The notes under the pieces: generated by a model | What the model saw: only the letters and a program-made list of their open reading frames with translations | What the model was told of the DNA's origin: nothing | Databases searched by the model: none | NCBI GenBank assembly: GCA_028015205.1 | Contig: CM051518.1 | Coordinates: 53,740,372 to 53,804,371, forward strand | DNA length: 64,000 nt | Source: Mytilisepta virgata | Lineage: Eukaryota > Mollusca > Bivalvia > Mytilida > Mytilidae | Direction of reading: 5' to 3' | In this document: positions 12,201-20,514 of the stretch, piece by piece | Layout of the letters: every line of letters begins with the position of its first letter | Numbering within the stretch: the stretch's first letter is position 1 | Translations under genes and position numbers: made by a program

Positions 12201-15015
12201 AGAAATCTGAAATTTCCTTTTTAATTTATGAAATATGAAATGATAAAAAAATTGCCCCCTCCATAATTTCTCATTTACCCACCCCCCTAAATTTTTTTTC
12301 AAACCCCACCCCCCCTTTCGTTTGATACTTTGCAACCATAACAGCCCATTTAAATACACCATAATTTATTAAAATAGAAAATGACATCATAGTCATGGAT
12401 GGTAAATTTTAAATATACATAATTTAAAAGCATTTTAGATGAGATAAACAAAAAAACTTCATCAGCAAATTTTATATTTCCAAATTTCCAACGAACTTCA
12501 TTAAACTAAAGATATTGGCAAATTTCCAATGGAATTTGTTAATAATAAAGTTTTGATAACAGGTCACACATATCAATTTCTTGCTATTACACAATACTGT
12601 GCAATTGAAAATTTATTGAAATATTTGATACATAATAGGTTTATGACACAGAATAAGTGAAATCAAAAAACTTAGAATTGGTCATATGATTTGAATTTAT
12701 ATTCAACTTTTTTCTTCTTGTGCAATACAATATGCTGTGGATAAATGCCCCACCCCCCCCCCCCCAAAAAAAAAAAAAATTACCCCTTTTTTATCTTTAA
12801 TTTTGGACCCCAATTTGAACCAACTTGAAAACTGGGCCCATAATAACAAAACTAAGTACAAATCTGAAATGAGAAAAAAATTTTCCCCACCCCCCGCCAA
12901 TTTAATATTTACCACATAAATTTTGACACCCCCCCCCCACTTTCCCTTTTTCAAAAAAAAAAATCTTTCCCTCAAGATAATGTCATAATCCCTATTCAAA
13001 ATTATCATGAAGTTTGCAAACATAATTAAACATTTAAATACATCATTGAAGTCTTAAAATAAAAAATGACATATGGCTAAAATTAATATTAATTCATAGT
13101 AAGTTCTAAAAATAAATTGACAGCTATAAATCACCCCAAAAACAATCAACATTTCTTTATACATAATTGAATCATACACAATATTTTACTTTGTGTTTGG
13201 AATGTGTTTGGATTACCTTCCTTAGCCCACCAAGCTAATATCATAGATTTCTATTTATTTATACTACAGTTATTGTGCAAAAACCAAGAAAAATGCTTAT
13301 TTGGGCCCTTTTTTAGCCCCTAATTCCTAAACTGTTGGGATCAAAACTCCAAAAAATGATCATAAACCTTGTGTTAAAATTTCATAGATTTCTATTTACT
13401 TATACTAGACTTATTGTGCGAAAACCAAGAAAAATGCTTATTGGACCCTTTTTTGGCCCCTAATTCTTAAACTTTTGGGACCAAAACTCCCAAAAACAAT
13501 CCCAACCTTCCTTTTGTGGTCATAAACCTTGTGTTTAAATTTCGTAGATTTCTATTAACTTATACTACATTTATAGTGCGAAAACCAAATGTCTACAGAC
13601 TCCGACGGACGACGGACGACGACGACGACGACGCCAACGTCATACCAATATACGACCGCAAAAATTTTGCGGTCGTATAAAAACTGACACATACATTTTT
13701 CCATTATCATCAAGGAACATTAAAAGCCAACATTCATAAAAATCGACAAAAATTAAAATAAAGGGCTTCGCTAAGAGCAGCATGATATGACCGCAACATG
13801 TTGACAGGTAAAGAATTAAAGTAAATGTGGACATATTATTAAGCTTTACCCAATAAAGTGTTTGATGATATAATATACTTTACACAGAAATAATGGACTA
13901 GCCACTAAAACCAGAAGAAAAACAAAAAAATCTAGAATTCCGGCTACCTTATGCTTTTTTGGCCAATTTAACCACCAATATCTCAAAAACTATAAAGGAT
14001 AGGAAAAATCTGTTGACATACTACTGAAAGCACTCATCAAGTTGAATTAAAAGAAAAAATCTCCATTCATATTGGATGAAAATTTTAGGTGTCCCTCAAA
14101 ATGGCTAATTTTGGCCCCTTTAATCCCTTTTATCTCTGCAATGACAAAAGTTCTACAAAAATGTCTGAATTAGCGTTATTGTATTTCTTATGACAAATCA
14201 TTTTAATTTTTTTTTTTTTAACAAAAGTGGATAATTAATAAAAAAAAGTGTCAAAAATTAAGGCGTGTCCCTTTTTCGGCCACTTATATCTCGAAAACCA
14301 TAAGGGATAGTGAAAGGAACACCAAAAATCACAAAAATCTGACAAATATTAAAAAAGTTAAACCAAAATTATCAAAGAACCCTTAATGACCCCAAGATAA
14401 AAATGGGAGGGGCCAGATTCCCCAAAATCAATCCCAACCTGTATTTCTTATGGGGGACCATTGTGGCAAAATATTATAAGGATAAATTCCATAGAACAAA
14501 AGTATATGAGCAGAAATCTAACTGCCTACGGACACTGACGATGACAGGCTCATACCATAATATGTCTGCAAAAACTTGCAGTCATATAAAAAGTTACATT
14601 AAAATTATCAAAAAACCCTTAATGACCCCCAGAAAAAAGGGGGAAGATTTCCAAAATCAATTGCAACCTGTATTTCTTATGGGGGACCATTGTGGTAAAA
14701 TATTATAAGGAGATCTTCAATAGAACAAAAGTAAATGAGCGAAAACCTAACTGTCTACGGACCACAGCGACATCAGGCTCATACCATAATATGTACGCAA
14801 ATATTTGCAGTCGTATAAATATGCAATGCGATTTCAGGCCAAAAAGTCTGATCCCTTGCAAAAACTCAGATGATAACAATTTATACCTGTGAATCATTAT
14901 CATCATCACCCCCACCACTTGCAGTTGAAGTTTCTTCTATCAAATCCTCCAACTCCTCTGTAACCTCTTCCTCTTCTTGTTTACCAACATACAAAAACTT
15001 TCCTCCAAATTCCAT
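99..15015 (-). CDS. Ras-family small GTPase, partial gene (gene-level entry)
   Basis: Coding exons read on the minus strand are 15015-14887, 3106-2921 and 281-99; further C-terminal sequence lies beyond the left edge. The recognised part contains the G3 box DTAGQEEF with switch II, the run IRTGEGFIIVYSIND typical of Ras proteins, the G4 box NKND and the G5 box ETSAK. Family members bind GTP and act as membrane-associated signalling switches. All three exons are phase 0 and have GT-AG sites. The exon that should carry the P-loop and switch I, expected between 3107 and 14886, was not found; that interval is almost entirely repeats. The membership of the first exon is therefore inferred from strand, phase and spacing. 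The C-terminal hypervariable region and any prenylation motif are outside the window. The subfamily is not resolved: it is nearer to Ras/Rap/Ral than to Rho or Rab because of TAGQEEF and RTGEGF. Confidence 0.8.
282..765. other. Intron sequence, nothing recognised
   Basis: AT-rich intron of the GTPase gene between the G4/G5 exon and the first repeat element. No ORF with family features, no inverted repeat and no tandem array was noticed. Confidence 0.5.
766..2190. mobile_element. Non-autonomous element with TACGACCGCA inverted ends, copy 1
   Basis: The left end contains TACGACCGCA (797-806) and the right end its reverse complement TGCGGTCGTA (2175-2184). Between them lie poly-C/poly-A runs (about 1010-1280), one copy of a 261-base unit also seen in copy 2, and a tandem array of about 160-base units (1640-2100, three units, each with TAAACTGTTGGGACC). 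A short GAC/ACG-rich stretch precedes the right end. No transposase ORF is present; the short ORFs predicted here are repeat shadows. This copy is free of the two insertions found in copy 2 and so supplies the empty sites. Confidence 0.75.
2189..2540 (+). mobile_element. Minisatellite element ending ATGCCCCAGCC, short copy
   Basis: Starts with ACTAGAAAATGTGTCTATAA, which recurs at about 40.69 kb, and ends at ATATGCCCCAGCCACATTCG, which recurs at 44.14 kb. The body holds two partial units containing GAGGATTGTAGTGGTGAAA and GAAGACTGTAGTGGTGAAA. It directly abuts the right end of the preceding element. It is non-coding. Confidence 0.6.
2541..2920. other. Intron sequence, nothing recognised
   Basis: AT-rich intron sequence left of the G3 exon; no repeat or coding signal was seen. 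Confidence 0.5.
2921..3106 (-). CDS. Ras-like GTPase exon with G3 box and switch II
   Basis: A 186-base exon (62 codons, phase 0 at both ends) running from QFVLDILDTAGQEEF to MKGKNSVPT. The acceptor is ATATTTTCAG before 3106 and the donor is GTAAGT after 2921. DTAGQ is the G3 box; the catalytic-type Gln is present, so intrinsic hydrolysis is not obviously lost. The run YIRTGEGFIIVYSIND is characteristic of Ras proteins. Confidence 0.93.
3199..3345 (-). mobile_element. Degraded SINE copy
   Basis: Resembles the minus-strand SINE at 35811-36070: GTTGGGGTTTTA, then GGAAGC..GGAGTA..GAGAACCA, then CTTGTCAATTAAGATCAGAG. It is much more diverged than the three copies in KIZ introns and lacks the tRNA-like head. 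Confidence 0.5.
3346..4104. other. Intron sequence, nothing recognised
   Basis: Searched on both strands for the missing P-loop exon; no GxGGVGKS/T coding pattern, no tandem array and no inverted ends were seen. Confidence 0.45.
4105..4690 (+). repeat. Chain-like repeat, 'gtggccatcttgg' family
   Basis: Diverged units carry AGAGGACCA, CCAAATTTGGTT, GTTTCAGA and GTGGCCATCTTGG. The same family recurs at 10907-11335 and, more distantly, at 60575-63770. The last 29 bases (4657-4685) are an exact reverse complement of 10907-10935. Confidence 0.6.
4691..5548. other. Intron sequence, nothing recognised
   Basis: AT-rich. A 75-codon open frame at 4997-5224 has no recognisable family features and is flanked by no convincing splice sites. 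Confidence 0.45.
6717..7797. mobile_element. TIR element (CAGGGCTCACC ends) nested in copy 2
   Basis: Begins CAGGGCTCACCACAC and ends with the reverse complement of CAGGGCTCACCAAAC. It is flanked by the direct repeat CGATTT (6711-6716 and 7798-7803). The uninterrupted site GACCCCGATTTGGACC exists in copy 1 at about 1379-1394 and again at about 9690, so the boundaries are direct. The subterminal parts repeat GGGAGACT-type and GGCGACT-type motifs. CAGGG ends suggest hAT, but hAT duplications are usually 8 bases and only 6 are visible here. The open frames crossing it on the minus strand run into flanking sequence and are not genes. Confidence 0.8.
8066..9345. repeat. 161-base minisatellite, about 8 units
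   Basis: Units contain ACGGTGAAAGTGAAAATCGT, GACCTCCATTTTGTCATCA and AAGTTATCACACGGACACCA. Spacing between equivalent points is 161 bases (for example 8882 to 9043). Adjacent units differ at a few positions, and variants shared by alternate units (such as 8423/8745) point to multi-unit duplication. The overlapping minus-strand reading frames are translations of the repeat and are not genes. Confidence 0.95.
9353..9420. repeat. CCGC-rich simple repeat
   Basis: About 68 bases of CCGCCCGTC/CCGCCCGGC repeats, the most GC-rich stretch in the window. It forms the tail of the minisatellite element and has equivalents (CCGTCCGT blocks) in the other element families. Confidence 0.9.
9475..10210. repeat. 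261-base tandem repeat, nearly three units
   Basis: Units carry TTAGATTCAGCATATCAAAG and ACCTTAATGTAGACCAATTT. The translated frames at 9601-9858 and 9862-10119 are identical, which fixes the period at 261. One unit is present in copy 1, so the array expanded in copy 2. Confidence 0.9.
10212..10680. repeat. 160-base tandem repeat, three units
   Basis: TAAACTGTTGGGACC occurs at 10233, 10394 and 10554. The same array is found in copy 1 (1640-2100) and, with two units, in copy 3 (13245-13590). Confidence 0.9.
10907..11335 (+). mobile_element. Chain-like repeat element ending in CAGGTGAGCT hairpin
   Basis: Starts with a 29-base block identical to the reverse complement of 4657-4685 and ends GGCCTTTTGGGCCAGGTGAG. 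Internal units hold CCATCTTGG, AGCCATGTTGAAT and GGACGACGGACG, as in the array near 63.0 kb. Confidence 0.6.
11531..13683. mobile_element. TACGACCGCA element, copy 3
   Basis: Left inverted end 11561-11570, right inverted end 13668-13677. The interior has repeated poly-C/poly-A blocks at about 11600, 11730, 12050, 12180, 12760 and 12930, a two-unit remnant of the 160-base array, and a GAC microsatellite before the right end. The proline- and glycine-rich open frames here come from the homopolymer runs. Confidence 0.75.
13757..14820. mobile_element. Related element, copy 4, with two right ends
   Basis: The left end has TATGACCGCA (13786-13795). Two right-end motifs follow: TGCAGTCATA (14578-14587) and TGCAGTCGTA (14806-14815), because about 235 bases before the end are tandemly duplicated. 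Units contain CTTATGGGGGACCATTGTGG. It is a diverged subfamily of copies 1-3. Confidence 0.65.
14887..15015 (-). CDS. Probable first coding exon of the GTPase gene
   Basis: An ATG in a good context (ATCATGG) opens 43 codons, MEFGGKFLYVGKQEEEE through an acidic stretch to DDDNDSQ, ending at donor GTATAA. The exon itself starts at 15027 after acceptor TTTAACAG. It encodes an acidic N-terminal extension without a recognised domain. Its end is phase 0, compatible with the phase-0 G3 exon 11.8 kb away. Assignment to the GTPase gene is an inference; it could belong to another minus-strand transcript. Confidence 0.6.
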
Positions 15016-15549
15016 GATAAACTAGGACTGTTAAATAATAAAATACATATATATCTGTTGAAATTTGTTTTTTTAATTTTATATGTAAAGCAAAAAGGTT
15101 AATTCAAGGTATGTATTAAAAAAAACTTTTAAAATATATAAAATACCTTGTATATAGTAAATAAATATAAATAGGTCTATATGACAAACCACGCATAAAT
15201 TACAATGTATATAATAAGATGTCTAAATGTTTTTAATATAACTGTGCATTAAGATTTCTCACCATAATCGTAACATATATTAGCTCTCAAAGGTTAATCT
15301 AATTTTTCAATGTTTTGGTTTTATACCTCGAACACAATTTTACCACTTCTGCACATTTCTGTCAAACAAATAAATTAAATCAAACATGAAAAAAATGAAA
15401 TATTTTTTTTTATTATGATGAAGTGAGTGGTAGTTTCTATATACTGTGACATTAATCATAAATGTTTACTGTAATGCATGCCCCTAGTGGGTCCTTGATT
15501 GGTTAATAAAGTTATCATTATACTGTAATGTTTAATTAATCTTGTTATT

Positions 15550-15896
15550 AAGTCTCCCAACGAAGTTGTAGTGTCCTGAACCCAAATATATATGGTTGCT
15601 ATGGACTTTTTCAATGACCTTGACCCTTGACCTTTCTTTTTTACTTGTACAGGTAAATTATAAGGTCCTTAACCCAAATACATGAGGTTGCTAGAGACTT
15701 TTTCATCTGTTGCTAGGGACTTTTTCATTGGTTGATATGGAATTTTTCAATGACCTTGACCCTTGACGCTCCATTTTATTTGTACAGCTATCATTTAATT
15801 TATTTCAAGTTATGCCCTAAACGTCTGTGACAATGCCAGACGGATGCCAACTGATGGCAAAAGTTCACATATCCTTTTAGGACAGGTGAGCTAAAA
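15550..15896 (+). repeat. Chain-like repeat ending CAGGTGAGCT
   Basis: Two units with ATGACCTTGACCCTTGAC, a GACGGATGCCAAC stretch and the end motif GGACAGGTGAGCT, shared with the elements ending at 11335 and 63065. Confidence 0.6.
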
Positions 15897-15905
15897 ACAG
15901 TTGAT

Positions 15906-16030
15906 GACTTTTGATATCGATTGATAGAGTTTATCAACCACAGAGAAGTGATATTCACCTCGGCCGTTGTTCTTGGTGAATATCACTTCACTGGTGTTGA
16001 TAAATTATCGTATCAACCTCATCAAAAGTC
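15906..16030. mobile_element. Palindromic MITE-like element
   Basis: Arms of about 55 bases, from GACTTTTGAT to GAAGTGATATTCACC (15906-15959) and its inverse (15975-16030), around a 15-base GC-rich loop. No coding capacity. Confidence 0.8.
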
Positions 16031-16401
16031 TATTATTCATAGGCAAGGTATCATCTTACAACTATCCTATTGAATTTCCATTAATATCGCTTAACTTTTA
16101 AACATTCACGACATATCTCACAGATATTTTCAAAATTAGAAATTTAAACTTTATAAAAAAATAATTGCATTTTACAGTTGGGCCTGCATACATGTACGTG
16201 TATACGAAATAGAGGTGTTTGTCAATATTTTGTAAAATATAACAAAAAGCTTCGGTCACATACATGAGATTCTACTTTCTGGACATCTCAGTTCGTAAAA
16301 TGGATTTTTTAGAATTTGAATACCTAAATCAAAGTGGACTGTCTAGTCATGTGGGTGAAAGATGCAATGAGTTAAGTCGTAACTGAAACAATTGAACTTA
16401 C

Positions 16402-16450
16402 CTGACTTTGTTCAATCATGTTTTCCAGAGAAACAAAAAAATTACGCCCA
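16402..16450 (-). other. Possible 5' UTR exon of the GTPase gene, with a short uORF
   Basis: A strong donor CAG|GTAAGT sits at 16402 on the minus strand, upstream of the acceptor at 15027. If joined, the upstream ATG at 16419-16417 opens MIEQSQS and stops at TAG (15024-15022), six bases before the main ATG. The exon's upstream limit cannot be read from sequence; 16450 is arbitrary. Confidence 0.35.
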
Positions 16451-18689
16451 AGGAATTTTCAATGTACAAGGGAGGTAACTCTTCCTATGAGATTTTATAA
16501 AATTATAATTAAGTATTACAACCCCATGATGCTTGAAATATGCATAATGTGCATTAAAATTTTTTAAAATAACAGTTTTACCAATTTTATGCATAGGTCT
16601 GAGCAGGAACTGTATATGAAGTTAGTATTATATGATCCCTGGTCTGAGTTCAGAAATTCAAATTATTTTCAAGTGAATTAATTTTTCTATTGGAAATTCC
16701 CCATATAGAATCATTTGTGAGGTATACAAACATAACTTTATAAACAACTTTACATTTTTTATGTTTTCCCGGACGACTCAGTAAGGTTAATTTACCAACA
16801 AAAGATTGTAAAAATGCAAAAAATACATTTTATGAACTGAGGTGTCCACACAGTAGGCTAATGTGTACCATTGATAACTGAAAATAAAATTCTCATTTTC
16901 TGCAATACACATTTCAACTCACATTTTTACTATCCTTGGAGTGATGGTTAAATTGCCAATGTGTTATTAATCTGTTAATAAAAAATGTCTATGTACTTCT
17001 ATTCATGCTGGAAGTTCTTGGTTGGAAGGATATGACCAAGAGATATATTTACCTATATATAGTATGGTAATGTCTATTTATAATTTAGATTTAGATAGAT
17101 TTTAGATTAAATTTTATTGGTGTCTATTTTTAGCTATAACATCATTTCCCTCAAACCCCTTTCCATTTTTCAATCATTGCTTGCCTACAACAAATTTGTA
17201 TGCGGCGTTCAGAAAACGTGCCATACTCTGGAAATCATTTAAAAGCGGTACTAGTCGGATACATCATGCATGTCTGAGTAATATGAAAATAAAATGGTTT
17301 GTACTAAGACCGGGACTGGACCAAAATCTGGTACCTATTTGGTTGATTTTGCTATGAACGAAAAATAGTGCTTATATGTCAAACGGCTGGAAACAATCTT
17401 AATAATTATAACTTCGAGGACGAAAACGAGTGAAAAAAACTGCACACACGTTTTTCTGGAGTCACTGCCAGAAAGAGAAACATTTTAAAATAACAATCCA
17501 AAGATACTAATATTAGATATAGTAAATTTATACTATGCTGTACACGACGTATTTCAAGGAGTTACCTCTCATCAGCAGCACTAAAACCGAAACATTTGGA
17601 AGACCAAAAACCAAACTTATATTAAACAAGAAGTACTCAACCAAAAATACCGAAATTGGAAGCCAAATTTCAGCTAAGGAGATCTACCATGTGCAATACA
17701 AGGAATGAACCCTTAGTATTTCTATTATTTTTGAATTTTGCTAAATACTGATAATTTCTGTAAGAAATCTATGAATAATCATGCCAGACAAGTCTGACGA
17801 CTAGGTTGGCGAATACCCTCGGGGACATTTCATTTTTTTATTTGTGTTTGTGTGAACACATTTTGAAAATATGTATTCAAGGAACGCCAACATAAAAAAT
17901 ACAATAGATGTTCTTTATAGGAATGAAATACTTGATTAAAAGTAATTTTTATAGTGAGCTCCTCAGTAAGTCATACAAGCAATTTTGCATCATAAAAATG
18001 ATCTATTCACAATTTAAAATTATATTTTAAGACTATATTGACTCTTGTGTGAAATGAAATGCTATAAACCCAAACACATATAACTTGACCAAAATCTTCA
18101 AGAAACAGTGCTTATATAATATAGTGCTAAAGTGACATTTATACGTATCTGTAAGTACCCTCTGATCATGTTAATTGTTCATTTATTTTATTATTATTAT
18201 TAAATTACATGTTAAATTGCTTATATTGTTGTTTGGATAAGTTTTATGCTTAAAGAAAGGCATTTTTATTAAATTAATACACAACCCGAAAATAGAGAAT
18301 GTGAAAGTAGGTCGCATAAATGTGTGGCGGTGTTACACAAGTTTTCTGGAGCTTCAACGCTGTCCATTTAGAGAAGTAATGGGAAAAGGCAATAAAAAGT
18401 CACTCTGAGAACTCTATAAACAACGGTATTGCCAGGGGCAGAGCAAATTAGAAAAAAATGCACGAAGAAAGGCTCTCTCAATATCCTTTGCAAGTAATTA
18501 AAATTTGGTTAATTTGATTTTTGCATTGTTGTTGCCCAAATGCCATTCGAAAGCTTCATATTTACGGTTACGTTAGATTGATTAATATTGGATTCGTGTC
18601 AACCGATGCTATACAATAGGAAAAAGGTAAAAATAGGACAAATATATCCAAGGAGCAACCAAAACTGAACGCAATACGTTAGACAGACA
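16451..18689. other. Intergenic, nothing recognised
   Basis: AT-rich. No open frame with family features, no tandem array and no clear inverted ends. It may contain the promoter of the minus-strand gene, but no TATA or Inr can be argued. Confidence 0.4.
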
Positions 18690-19896
18690 TTAAACCCGGA
18701 AAGACAAATGAACAACCACAATCACAACAAATAAACACTGAAAACTAAAACAATGAACAACACGAATTTCTATAAAAATCAGGAGTGAACTTAGGTGGTC
18801 CGCAAGGATAAGCGGTTCAAGTTCAACAAAGTCAATGCAGTGGTAGTCACAATTAGGTGGAGGTAAATGAATTGTTACGACATTGGGAACAGGTCCAACA
18901 TCCAAGCTCCAAACAGCGGTAGACCCATTCGTACCTCGCTGAAGAGTAAGTCTTGCGTAGCTTGGTCCAGCATCATCTTAGATATTGGAACACTGTAAAG
19001 GTCAATCAATTCACGATGACGACCGTAAAATTTTCGAAGTGATGACATCAACTTATCCTTAATGAAACTCCGGTTAAGAAGCTTTTGTGACAGCAGTAAT
19101 GTCATTTTAACTCACGCATGCCCTTGAATATCGGATAAGCTGAGAAAAGTAGACGCCATATGCAGGCGATGCTGGTATATAATTGCTACTCAAGAAGGGA
19201 AAATTAACAATAGGAAAGTTAAAGTCACCACGTTTGCCATAAAGTTTTGTCTTCAAATGTCCCTCGTTGTCTATTTTAAGAAACAATTCCAAATATGAAG
19301 CGGTCTTTGATATCTCTTTAATATCCTTAATTTCAAGCTCACTGGGGTAGATGAGATATAGAAAGTCTTGGAATTTGTCATTAGACCAAATAAAAAATAG
19401 GTGTGTTTAGGGTTTCATGTTCATAAAAATCAGGGTAGGTCGGCAGAATTAATTTTTTTGGCTGATTTTTTTACCTGGTCTCAATGGGAGTAAATATTGG
19501 TTTTTAACAGTGTTTGTCCAAAACAGGCAAAAAAAGTTAGGGTAGGTATTTTATTTCATAAAAAACAGAGTAGGTAGGGAAATCCTAAACACACATATGT
19601 TTTTATTTCGCCTTATTTAACAACACGTCATCTATATAACGAAAATTTAAATTAACGGATTGGGCTAGTTTCTTTTTGTTTTCACGTAGTAGCCCTTGAA
19701 TGGAGTCTGCTTCATATGAGTACAGAAACAGATTGGCAGGAGAGGGGCACAGTTGGTTCCATTGGAATGCCGATTGTTTGTTGAAAAATTCGACCGCCAA
19801 ACTGGTGTCTACATTTCTCAGTGATCTAGAGCTTGTGTCCACTACAGTGACTTTATTGAACGAGCAAGGACACTGACAAATGTACTGCTCAGTCAA
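18690..19896 (-). pseudogene. Degraded retroelement reverse transcriptase
   Basis: Read on the minus strand, pieces appear in order: ANLFLYSYEAD, then NFRYIDDVL (the YxDD catalytic motif), a 221-base insertion, FLYLIYPSELEIKD, KTKLYGKRGDFNFPIVNFP, AYGVYFSQLIRYSRA, LRKFYGRHRELIDLY and LPPPNCDYHCIDFVELEP. These are the conserved blocks of a reverse transcriptase common in mollusc and other animal genomes; I cannot settle whether it is Penelope-like or a LINE. At least two frameshifts, stop codons and the nested insertion show that it is dead. The region before the ANLFLYSYEAD block is not recognisable. Confidence 0.8.
19388..19608. mobile_element. TIR element nested in the dead reverse transcriptase
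   Basis: The inverted ends share AAATAAAAA and TGTGTTTAGG with minor mismatches (about 30 bases per arm). It splits the RT right after the YIDDVL block, and the coding sense resumes with NDKFQDF on the far side. The interior repeats AGGGTAGGT motifs. Confidence 0.75.
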
Positions 19897-20449
19897 GGAT
19901 ACATCCAGCCTCGACTGTTTTATGATTAAGCATCATTTAGGCCAGAGATTTTGGGGGCCTTGGGCGGCACCAAACCCATCGCCCAAAATTTTTGGATTTT
20001 TGCCTCATAGAAAAAAGACCCTTAGTGTGCAAGGTATATATGCAATTAACAAAACTTTATTTTATATTTTATTAGTTGAATATAGAAAAATATATATTAA
20101 CATGGTAATTTTTAAATTACAATTCGTAATCTAGATGTATTGTATAAAATATACAGAGAATAAATAGTCTTAACAGCAACATATAATTAATACGGAAAAG
20201 AATATAATGTCTACTGTCAATATACATAAGTTTTACAAAGTTACCTCTCATGAAAATGATATAAACTCACAATAGCGAATTGCCGGGATAAATGGTTGAA
20301 CTGATATATTTATCAGCCACGTGCATGTGGTGATTGCTAAGTTTGCACTTCTCCAATAATGGTTCCATATCTACTGTCTTTGCCGTATTTTCGCAAGTGA
20401 GTTTTGCTCTTGACGAAAGGAGGTACAGAAAGCGTTGGTTTGTTTGCAA
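19897..20449. promoter_or_regulatory. Upstream region and 5' UTR of KIZ
   Basis: 553 bases before the KIZ start codon. The 5' UTR must lie here or in an unseen upstream exon; no TATA box or clear initiator stands out. A 60-codon antisense frame (20267-20449) is a shadow of this region. Confidence 0.3.
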
Positions 20450-20514
20450 ATGGCGTCTTCAAATGTCGAATACTATCAAAGACAAAAAGAACTGCAAGAT
20501 TTTATGAGTGAACA
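20450..20514 (+). CDS. KIZ: KIZ exon 1 (start codon)
   Basis: ATG at 20450 opens MASSNVEYYQRQKELQDFMS. The exon ends in phase 2 at CA|GTACGC; the split codon becomes Gln on joining exon 2. The EYYQR start matches the DYYER motif near the vertebrate start, which is why this upstream ATG was chosen. The donor is weaker than the others in the gene. Confidence 0.85.

Noticed and set aside
20267..20449. Antisense ORF (MQTNQRFLYLL...) first considered as part of the retroelement
   Set aside because: It ends exactly against the KIZ start codon region and has no RT blocks; it is the antisense shadow of the KIZ upstream region.
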